NCBI GenBank assembly: GCA_965371225.1
Contig: CBDUXP010000033.1
Span: 1-41,742, forward strand
Length of the DNA: 41,742 bases
Origin: CBDUXP01 sp965371225 [NCBI: uncultured bacterium]
GTDB taxonomy: Bacteria; Abyssobacteria; SURF-5; CBDUXP01
Reading direction: 5' to 3'
Positions within the stretch are counted from its first letter, which is position 1, and each line of letters begins with the position of its first letter. Shown piece by piece: positions 32,073 through 41,742 of the stretch. The position numbers and the translations under genes were made by a program. The notes under the pieces were generated by a model, which saw only the letters and a program-made list of their open reading frames with translations, made no database searches and was not told where the DNA came from.

Positions 32073-32124
32073 CTTCCCTCGGTCCGCACTCTGCGCAAGC
32101 CTGCTTCGACGACGCACACGCACG

Positions 32125-32637
32125 ATGACCAATTCCTCCACGCTGCCGTTCGACCCCGACGCGAGCAAGAGCCGCCACGCGAGGATCATGAGCGAGGCCT
32201 TCACGCCGGAACTGCAGGCGTTCATCGAACACTGCACGGTGCTGTTCGTCGCCACCGTCGGCGCGGACGGGCGCGTGGACGTGAGCCCGAAGGGCGGTCA
32301 GCCCGGATTCGTGCGCGTCCTGGGAGAGCGCCGGCTGGCCTGGGGCGAACTGCGGGGCAACACCATGTACATGACGGGGAGCAACCTGAAGGAAACGGGG
32401 CGCGTGGGCCTCTGTTTCATCGACCCGTTTACCGGCACGATCGCGCGGGTGAACGGCACCGCGGAGCTGGAGCCCGGGACCATGGACGGCCGCTTTCCCG
32501 AAGCGGAGTACTGCGTCACCGTCACCGCTGAGGAGATCTTTCCCAACTGCGGCCGCGCGCTCAAGCCGCTTCAGGAGCAGATGACGACTTTCCTGGGCCG
32601 AGCGGTCGCGAAATTACGCGCTGGCGATACCTCTTGA
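32125..32637 (+). CDS. Pyridoxamine 5'-phosphate oxidase-like flavin-binding protein
   Basis: A 170-residue protein of the split-barrel FMN-binding superfamily. The segment TVLFVATVGADGRVDVSPKGGQPGFVRVLG is the conserved PNPOx-like core with the usual strand and SPKG turn; NTMYMTGSNLKETGRVGLCFID follows and the C-terminal half ends FPNCGRALKPL. It is annotated in many genomes as a pyridoxamine oxidase-like protein; true vitamin-B6 activity is doubtful because the specific PNP residues are not evident. Alternatives are F420- or heme-binding relatives. It starts at the ATG at 32125 in a region divergent from the Rieske gene. Confidence 0.82.
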   Translation: MTNSSTLPFDPDASKSRHARIMSEAFTPELQAFIEHCTVLFVATVGADGRVDVSPKGGQPGFVRVLGERRLAWGELRGNTMYMTGSNLKETGRVGLCFIDPFTGTIARVNGTAELEPGTMDGRFPEAEYCVTVTAEEIFPNCGRALKPLQEQMTTFLGRAVAKLRAGDTS

Positions 32638-32678
32638 CGTCGGACCCCCGCCCGGGCCGGACGCCTGCGGACCTACGG

Positions 32679-33341
32679 TTACGACATTCGGCGTAAGCAG
32701 AAGGCGCGCATGGGGCAGCCGCCGCACTTCGGCGCGCGGGCGGTGCAGACCATGGCCCCAAAATCCATCAGTGCGCTGTTAAAGGCGCGCGCCTTCCCTT
32801 CGGGCACCACTTCGTCGGCGTAATACCACAGCCGGCGCGTCGTCGCCGCGGAGGTGGCCTCGCCCTTCACGCCGAACACGCGCCACAGCACCCGCCGCAC
32901 ATTCGTATCGAGCACCGGCGCGTCCTCACCGAACGCGAAGCTGCGCACCGCGCCGGCCGTGTAGCGCCCGACACCGGGTAATTGCTCGAGCGTGGCGGGA
33001 TTGCGCGGAAAATATCCCGCGTGCTCTTCCCGAATGACTTCGGCCGCCCGCTTCAGGTTGCGCGCGCGATTGTAGTACCCCAGCCCGTCCCAAGCGGCAA
33101 GCACGTCCCCTTCCGGTGCTTCCGCCAGCGCCTTCACGGAGGGAAATCGCCGGAGGAATTTCCCGTAGAACCCGCGCACGCGATCCACCTGCGTCTGCTG
33201 CAGCATGACCTCGCTGACGAGGATGCGGTATGGGTTCTCGGTCCGCCGCCAGGGCAGGTCCCGGCCATGCTCCGCGAACCAGACGAGCAGCGCGCGTTGG
33301 AACCGGCGTTTGCGGATCGGGTTCAGCCTCGGGCGCGCCAC
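32679..33341 (-). CDS. mutY: MutY-like adenine DNA glycosylase without the C-terminal domain
   Basis: A 220-residue helix-hairpin-helix glycosylase that would remove adenine opposite 8-oxoguanine. Catalytic Glu44 (VSEVMLQQTQV), the HhH LPGVGRYTAGA (121-131) and Asp145 (PVLDTNVRRV) are present, and Cys199, Cys206, Cys209 and Cys215 form the CX6CX2CX5C 4Fe-4S site. The protein stops right after the cluster. Standard MutY (about 350 residues) has an additional Nudix-like domain that recognises 8-oxoguanine; it is absent and the stop is not followed by a continuing frame that I can see. It may be a naturally minimal MutY or a mismatch (MIG-like) glycosylase. Confidence 0.85.
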   Translation of the reverse strand: MARPRLNPIRKRRFQRALLVWFAEHGRDLPWRRTENPYRILVSEVMLQQTQVDRVRGFYGKFLRRFPSVKALAEAPEGDVLAAWDGLGYYNRARNLKRAAEVIREEHAGYFPRNPATLEQLPGVGRYTAGAVRSFAFGEDAPVLDTNVRRVLWRVFGVKGEATSAATTRRLWYYADEVVPEGKARAFNSALMDFGAMVCTARAPKCGGCPMRAFCLRRMS

Positions 33342-33428
33342 GACGCGCCAGCATAGCTGCGGGGCCGGCCCCGGGCAAGCAGCGGATCGGGAGGCGCACC
33401 GTGATATCCGCGTATCGCCGCGGGCGGA

Positions 33429-34589
33429 CTACTCGTCCGTGAAATCGTCCACGTATTCGAGCCGCGGCGGTTCACACCCCACCCGCTTGCCCAGCCATTG
33501 CGCGATCCGCGCGCGCAACTGCGGCTGCTTCTCGTGCGCACAGTGCGTCGCGTGGCCAAACCCCCAATAGGCGGCCCGCTTGCGGCCGAACTCTTTGGCG
33601 AGCTGCTTAGACTGCTTGTGCGGGAAATCGCGGTCCTTCCCGGCCCCCACGATCAGCACCGGGGCCGTCACCCGCGACGCAAGGCCGGCGCAGCGCACCC
33701 GCCCGAGCACCTCCGGCAGTGCTGAGGTTGTGCAGCCGAGGAACGCGCAGAGTTCGGCGGCGACCCAGGGGCGAAGGTGTTCGTGCTCGAGCTGCAAATC
33801 GTAGGGCGGTGAGAGCAGCGCCGCCGCCTGGAACCGCCCTGGTGCGGCGGCCAGCATGTGCAGCGCGACGGCCCCGCCGACCCCGGCGCCGAGCAGCAGC
33901 GTCGGCACCCCGCCCGCTCCGGGCAGCCGCGGTATTTGGTCGTCTAGCGCCGCAAGAATGTCGTCCACCCCGGCATACGGCATCTCCGGCACCGCCTCCC
34001 CCGTTCCCGGCGTGTCGATCAGCACCGCATTCAGGCCCATGTCCACCATGGGCTGCGTGAAGTAGAACATGTCCTCTTTGCATGACTGCTGGCTGTTGAG
34101 CAAAACGACCGTGCCATGCGGCGTGAGGGTCGTGCGGCGGTAGTAACCGGGGGACTCCCCGCCTGCGAAGGTAAACGTCACCAGGGTCAGCCCCGGTTGC
34201 AGCGAGTCCGCCGCGGCGCGGAAAGCGGCCCGGCAATGATGGCGCCATTCGGCCACGCTCCGCTGGCTGTCCAGGGGCACCAGTTGCGCGTGGAAGGCGC
34301 ACGCCGCCGCCACCAGGCGATAGCGACTCGCGAGCGCTGGATAGCCCTTCACTTCCTGCTTGTCCCCCATCCCCCGATACCGGCGTGCCGCGTTGCCGAA
34401 TTCCCGCTCCCAGTCCGCAATCGACTTGATGTTGAGCCTGAACGCCTCCAGCACGTCCTTCGGGATCCCGTGACTCACATAGCGATTGACCCCGCCGCGG
34501 GGCCAGACCCCGTCTTCCAGCAGGGGTTTCAGGATTCCCGCGTTGGCACCGGCGCCGACGAAGCGGCGAAGTTTCTGGACGATCGACAT
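33429..34589 (-). CDS. FrsA-like alpha/beta-hydrolase-fold protein lacking the nucleophile serine
   Basis: A 386-residue protein with a 140-residue helical N-terminal region, then an alpha/beta-hydrolase core: TPHGTVVLLNSQQSCKEDMFYF, LNAVLIDTPGTGEAVP, VLIVGAGKDRDFPHKQ with a probable triad Asp, and FGHATHC with the late His. The nucleophile elbow is LLLGAGVGGAV (231-241): the serine of GxSxG is Gly236. This is the reading directly on the minus strand (GGC GCC GGG GTC GGC). Catalysis by the usual mechanism is therefore not expected. The general layout resembles FrsA/YcjY-like proteins. The gene is divergent from the GNAT acetyltransferase. Confidence 0.72.
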   Translation of the reverse strand: MSIVQKLRRFVGAGANAGILKPLLEDGVWPRGGVNRYVSHGIPKDVLEAFRLNIKSIADWEREFGNAARRYRGMGDKQEVKGYPALASRYRLVAAACAFHAQLVPLDSQRSVAEWRHHCRAAFRAAADSLQPGLTLVTFTFAGGESPGYYRRTTLTPHGTVVLLNSQQSCKEDMFYFTQPMVDMGLNAVLIDTPGTGEAVPEMPYAGVDDILAALDDQIPRLPGAGGVPTLLLGAGVGGAVALHMLAAAPGRFQAAALLSPPYDLQLEHEHLRPWVAAELCAFLGCTTSALPEVLGRVRCAGLASRVTAPVLIVGAGKDRDFPHKQSKQLAKEFGRKRAAYWGFGHATHCAHEKQPQLRARIAQWLGKRVGCEPPRLEYVDDFTDE

Positions 34590-34719
34590 GTGGGGATGCG
34601 CAGCCCCGCCAGTCTAGCCGGGGGGTCGGAACGTCACAACACCGGGGTGGATTACACTTGCGCGTGCACGAACAACCGCCCCCACGGCAGCCCGATCGCG
34701 ATCGGGAAGGCCAACCGTC

Positions 34720-35223
34720 ATGGCAAATGTAACCGTGCGGCCCGGCACTGCCGCCGATCTGCCGCAGCTAAACGATCTGTATAACCACTACGTGCGGGAA
34801 TCGCCGGTCACGTTCGACCTGGAACCGATCCGCCTGGAACGGCGGCGGGAATGGTTTACGCGCTACGCGACCACGGGGCGCCATCGCCTCCTGGTCGCCG
34901 CCGCGGCCGAGCACGTGGTCGGGTACGCAACCAGCAGCCCCTTCCGTCCGAAGCAAGCGTACGAGACGTCCGTGGAGACGACCGTGTACCTCGCGCCCGA
35001 CGCCACGGGGCACGGCATTGGCACCCAACTCTACGCAGCGCTGTTTGCGGCGCTGGCCGGCGAGGACATCCACCGCGCCTACGCGGGCATCACCATGCCC
35101 AACGACGCATCGGTCACGCTGCACGAGCGATTCGGGTTTCTCCAGGCCGGGTATTTCCGTGAGCAGGGCCGCAAATTCGGCAACTACTGGGACGTGGCCT
35201 GGTACGAAAAGCCGCTGCCCTAG
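34720..35223 (+). CDS. GNAT-family N-acetyltransferase, phosphinothricin acetyltransferase-like
   Basis: A 167-residue GNAT acetyltransferase of the Pat/Bar/YncA branch. It begins [33 protein letters not shown], has the [24 protein letters not shown] acetyl-CoA-binding loop (Q/GxGxG type, GHGIGT), and ends [41 protein letters not shown], all characteristic of the branch. It would acetylate a small amine, for example L-methionine sulfoximine or an amino acid; the substrate cannot be deduced. Divergent from the FrsA-like gene and 121 nt before the YyaL fusion gene. Confidence 0.87.
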   Translation: MANVTVRPGTAADLPQLNDLYNHYVRESPVTFDLEPIRLERRREWFTRYATTGRHRLLVAAAAEHVVGYATSSPFRPKQAYETSVETTVYLAPDATGHGIGTQLYAALFAALAGEDIHRAYAGITMPNDASVTLHERFGFLQAGYFREQGRKFGNYWDVAWYEKPLP

Positions 35224-35266
35224 CCCCGGCGCCCTGCCGCGGCGGGCGCACGCCGGCCTACGCCCC

Positions 35267-35272
35267 TATACT
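35267..35272 (+). promoter_or_regulatory. Putative -10 box of the YyaL-DsbD fusion gene
   Basis: TATACT 72 nt before the ATG at 35345, without a clear -35. Confidence 0.3.
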
Positions 35273-35344
35273 TGGGGCCAGGCAGGCCGGCGCGACGGGT
35301 TGCTAAACGATTGCGAACGCGACAGGGTGTGGAAACGGAGACCA

Positions 35345-37924
<2,580 letters not shown>

Positions 37925-37972
37925 CCCCGGGGGCGGCCGGGCGGACGGAGGCCGCGCGGGCCGCGGGCGCGA

Positions 37973-38260
37973 CTACTGGTCCACGTTGACTTCGACCACG
38001 CAGTCCCCATTGATGATCGCCTGACAGGACAGGCGCACATTCGCGTTGTCCGGAAACCGGCTTAGGGTCTCCTCTTCCTCCGGCGTCTTCGGCTCGAGGT
38101 TCTCGATCCCTTCCACCACGCGGCACGGGTCGGTACAGCAGATGCCCATGGTGCAGCCGGTGATGATCTGCACCCCGTTCGCGCGCGCCGCGTCCAGCAT
38201 CAACGTGCCGGGCTCGACCTCCACGGTGGTATTCGCCGGAAGAAACGTCACTTTCGCCAT
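37973..38260 (-). CDS. 2Fe-2S ferredoxin with unusual cysteine spacing
   Basis: A 95-residue ferredoxin. The cluster region is GCTMGICCTDPCRVVEG with Cys36, Cys41, Cys42 and Cys46, and the fourth ligand is Cys79 in RLSCQAII. The classical spacing C-x4-C-x2-C would need a cysteine at 44, which is Asp; Cys42 and Cys46 instead make C-x4-CC-x3-C. A sixth cysteine (Cys87) lies near the end. Cluster binding is still likely. The start at 38260 has AAGGAG 8 nt upstream; a longer frame to 38383 is open but lacks support. The gene converges with the YyaL fusion gene and diverges from the VOC protein gene. Confidence 0.78.
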   Translation of the reverse strand: MAKVTFLPANTTVEVEPGTLMLDAARANGVQIITGCTMGICCTDPCRVVEGIENLEPKTPEEEETLSRFPDNANVRLSCQAIINGDCVVEVNVDQ

Positions 38261-38435
38261 CGCGTCTACTCCTTCAAGCCGTGCCTGCGCCGCCCTGCGG
38301 TCCCGACCCAGCCGGCCGCCGGATTGCCCCAGGGGATTTCGCCAAGCCGAGAGTATGTCATACAGCGCGCCATTCGGCACCACCCCGGCCCGGTGCCTCC
38401 GGTCCTGCAGGGGCGGACCGAGGGGGCGGGGCGTC

Positions 38436-38441
38436 TATAAT
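38436..38441 (+). promoter_or_regulatory. Putative -10 box of the VOC gene
   Basis: A perfect TATAAT 29 nt before the ATG at 38471, with GGAGAGGAA as ribosome-binding region; no clear -35. Confidence 0.4.
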
Positions 38442-38470
38442 ACGCGGGCACGACTGGAGAGGAACCGCAC

Positions 38471-38887
38471 ATGACCGTCATTAAACGCGTCGACCACGTC
38501 TCCATCGCGGTCCACGATCTGGCCGAAGCCGAGAGCTTCCTGCTCGACATCCTCGGGGCGCATCCGAACACCCCGCGCACGCTCGACGGCGACGGCGAGT
38601 TCTATTGGGCCGACTACTACCTCGCGGGATTCAAGATCGAGCTGGTGCAGCCACGGCAGCGGAAGAAGGGCGACATCGCCCGGTTCCTGCACAAGTACGG
38701 CGAGGGCCTGCACCACATTAGCGTCGAGGTGGACGACATCCATGAGGCCGTGGACTACTTCGAATCGTGCGGCCAGGAAGTCGTCCAGAAGAACATCGAC
38801 AAGGACACCGGCTGGCGGGACGCGTTCCTCTCCCCGCGCACCAGTCACGGCGTCCTCTTCCAGCTCTGGGACCACATCGAGGAATAG
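38471..38887 (+). CDS. Methylmalonyl-CoA-epimerase-like VOC protein
   Basis: A 138-residue vicinal-oxygen-chelate protein that resembles methylmalonyl-CoA epimerase. His9 (RVDHVSIAV) and His82 (GLHHISVEVDD) are two expected metal ligands; the other two align with Glu57 (KIELVQ) and Gln131 (HGVLFQLWD). In the P. shermanii enzyme these are Gln and Glu respectively, so the acid and amide seem swapped here. A true epimerase is possible but other VOC activities (lyase, dioxygenase) are too. No methylmalonyl-CoA mutase gene is in the window. Confidence 0.8.
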   Translation: MTVIKRVDHVSIAVHDLAEAESFLLDILGAHPNTPRTLDGDGEFYWADYYLAGFKIELVQPRQRKKGDIARFLHKYGEGLHHISVEVDDIHEAVDYFESCGQEVVQKNIDKDTGWRDAFLSPRTSHGVLFQLWDHIEE

Positions 38888-39006
38888 GCGGCTCGGGCTT
38901 CGCGCCCGCGTAGGGGCTCGATTCATCGCGCCCCACCAAATCTTTCCCACCGCTCGCGCGTTCATAGGACTGAACCCAGGCGCCACATCCGGCGCGAGGA
39001 GGTCCT

Positions 39007-40431
<1,425 letters not shown>

Positions 40432-40481
40432 TCGCGCCGGCATCCGGGGCGGGACGGCCGCCCCGAACGCCGGAGGGAGCC

Positions 40482-41624
40482 ATGGCGATGTTGCACCGCA
40501 GACTGAACCTTCACCCCCGCTTCGAGCGCCTCTTGCTGGCCACCGCCCTCGCGGGCGCCGCCACCTGGGCCCCACTGGAGCTGGCGCACCTGGCCGGAAG
40601 GCATTGGACACCCGCATTGATCGCCACCGTGGGCATCCCCCTGACACTGACGCTGGGGTTCCGCTTCGCCCGGCCGGACCAGGCGCCGGCGGGCCTGCTC
40701 GCCCTCCTGGCCGTTGCAGGCAGCTTGCCGGCCCTGCTCTGGTTCCCGCGGTATCCGGCCTTTGCGATACTCGCCGGCGGCGCCGTCCTCGGCCTCGGCC
40801 TCCCAAGCACCGGCCGCTGGCTCCCGCGGATCAACGCGGCGTTGGCGCTGGGGGTGGCGACCTTCGCGGGGGTATACGTGGCGGCCGCAGTCGGCAGCAC
40901 GCGCCTCGTCGCGCTCGTCCCGCCCCTCCTGGCATACGCGCTGATGGGCGCGCTGTTCGGGTTTATCGCGGGTTTCGGCCACCTGGCGACGCACGCTCGG
41001 TGGGAACGGGACCACGTGGAACTGCTCTTCCGCGCGCGCCGCAAGCACGGCATCGTGCCGCCCCTGGCTGTACAAGCGCTGCACCTGTACCGCCGCATCC
41101 GCGAAACCCTGCCGCGCGGGACCCACGCGGGCCCCTGGCACGACACGCGCCGCACCGTCTCACGCCTGGTGCTGCAGGTCCTGGGGCTCGCGACGCAATC
41201 GCAGGACATGGGCGAACACATCGCGCTCAGCGACGTGGACGAACTGACCCGCCGCCGGCAGGCCATGCGCGACGCCGCGGCGGGCGCGCAGGACGCGGAA
41301 GCCCAACGGCACTACGCCGACACCGCCGCGGTCCTGGGCCAGCGGCTGGAGCGGCTGCGGCAGTTCGGCCAGCGCCGCGAACGGGTGGAGGCGCTCTGCC
41401 ACCATTGCCTAAGCGTTCTGGAGAACTTGCGGCTCGCGCTCGCCCAGGCGCAACTGACGGGGCAGTCGGCAGGCGTGGACGAGGTCACCACCGCCCTGCA
41501 CCGGTTAAACGCTTTGCAATCTGAGTTGGACTGTACCGCCGAGGCGCTTCGGGAATTGGAACCCGACGTCGCGACGGGGCGGCCCCCACCCGCGGGGCCC
41601 GTGGCCCCCGAACCTGCGACGTAA
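40482..41624 (+). CDS. Six-helix membrane protein with C-terminal coiled coil, unknown function
   Basis: A 380-residue protein that I do not recognise. Six hydrophobic segments lie near residues 17-38, 46-59, 68-85, 90-105, 114-136 and 140-165. The C-terminal half (about 170-360) is soluble, charged and alpha-helical with heptad-like runs (RQAMRDAAAGAQDAEAQRHYADTAAVLGQRLERLRQFGQRRERVEAL), predicted as a coiled coil. GGAGGGAG precedes the ATG (a second in-frame ATG lies 6 nt later). It sits between the VWA gene and a PspA/IM30 gene (19-nt gap), so it may be the membrane partner of PspA in a stress response (inference). Confidence 0.72.
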   Translation: MAMLHRRLNLHPRFERLLLATALAGAATWAPLELAHLAGRHWTPALIATVGIPLTLTLGFRFARPDQAPAGLLALLAVAGSLPALLWFPRYPAFAILAGGAVLGLGLPSTGRWLPRINAALALGVATFAGVYVAAAVGSTRLVALVPPLLAYALMGALFGFIAGFGHLATHARWERDHVELLFRARRKHGIVPPLAVQALHLYRRIRETLPRGTHAGPWHDTRRTVSRLVLQVLGLATQSQDMGEHIALSDVDELTRRRQAMRDAAAGAQDAEAQRHYADTAAVLGQRLERLRQFGQRRERVEALCHHCLSVLENLRLALAQAQLTGQSAGVDEVTTALHRLNALQSELDCTAEALRELEPDVATGRPPPAGPVAPEPAT

Positions 41625-41643
41625 TGCAGAGAAGGAGTGCGCC

Positions 41644-41742
41644 ATGAAACTGCTCCGCCGAATCCGAAACATCGTCACCAGTAACTTGAACGACATGGTG
41701 GCGCGCGCCGAGAATCCGGAGAAGCTGCTGAAGCAGTGTCTG
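41644..41742 (+). CDS. pspA: PspA/IM30 family protein, N-terminal part
   Basis: The frame opens at an ATG with AGAAGGAG upstream and runs off the window after 33 residues. MKLLRRIRNIVTSNLNDMVARAENPEKLLKQCL matches the amphipathic N-terminal helix and the AEDPEKML-like motif of PspA/IM30, which bind membranes of altered lipid packing and form large oligomers. The rest (coiled-coil region) is outside the window. It is the third gene of the VWA/membrane/PspA set, 19 nt after the membrane-protein gene. Confidence 0.82.
   Translation, partial: MKLLRRIRNIVTSNLNDMVARAENPEKLLKQCL

Overview
The window is a 41.7-kb, high-GC (roughly two thirds by eye), densely coded stretch of an uncultured-looking bacterial chromosome. 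I find 42 protein genes, two of them cut by the window edges. I see no rRNA, tRNA, CRISPR array, transposase or phage gene. A sigma-54 response regulator, a DsbD-type periplasmic domain, a PspA/IM30 gene and an MdlAB-type exporter pair suggest a Gram-negative, didermal, aerobic heterotroph. SCP2 lipid-carrier proteins, a ferritin-like diiron enzyme, a cholesterol-oxidase-type GMC enzyme and a coniferyl-aldehyde-type dehydrogenase fit a soil, marine or sponge lineage that oxidises lipids or aromatics (Binatota, Entotheonella, Methylomirabilota or Myxococcota are guesses). Without a marker gene I cannot place it.

Layout. (1) 1-827, minus: start of a secreted reprolysin-like metallopeptidase, behind a 0.5-kb non-coding region with an AT-rich patch. 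(2) 1337-3733, plus: aldehyde dehydrogenase and crotonase, separated by a 149-bp MITE-like inverted-repeat element. (3) 3743-5578, minus: an AlkX/YcaQ-type DNA glycosylase and a ferric-reductase-like heme membrane protein. (4) 5743-11237, plus: MerR regulator, SCP2 protein, diiron ferritin-like protein, second SCP2-like protein, alpha/beta hydrolase and GMC oxidoreductase. These follow a consensus sigma-70 promoter that overlaps a large palindromic operator, and look like one regulated lipid-oxidation unit. (5) 11537-21319, plus: ten closely packed genes behind another good promoter: larE, an NtrB/NtrC-like pair, a pseudokinase, a histidine phosphatase, a GalU-like nucleotidyltransferase, two metallo-beta-lactamase-fold proteins, a sugar-nucleotide epimerase and an exported hydrolase. 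(6) 21359-22826, minus: FAD amine-oxidoreductase and a small YjfB-like protein; a glycosyltransferase diverges at 22982. (7) 24419-31968, minus: RmlA-like nucleotidyltransferase, a heterodimeric ABC exporter with one degenerate ATP site, a rhodanese-MoeB fusion, an orphan AmrS radical-SAM enzyme and a Rieske protein. (8) 32125-38887, mixed strands: PNPOx-like protein, minimal MutY, FrsA-like hydrolase without its nucleophile, GNAT acetyltransferase, an exported YyaL/DsbD-alpha fusion, a ferredoxin with unusual cysteine spacing and a methylmalonyl-CoA-epimerase-like VOC protein. (9) 39007-41742, plus: VWA protein, six-helix membrane/coiled-coil protein and the start of a PspA/IM30 gene, probably a membrane-stress unit.

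The most interesting points are the MerR-controlled SCP2/diiron/GMC unit with its operator, the YyaL-DsbD fusion, the VWA-membrane-PspA unit, the pseudokinase next to the two-component system, and the MITE-like element. All functions are inferred from sequence motifs read by eye; no database search was run.
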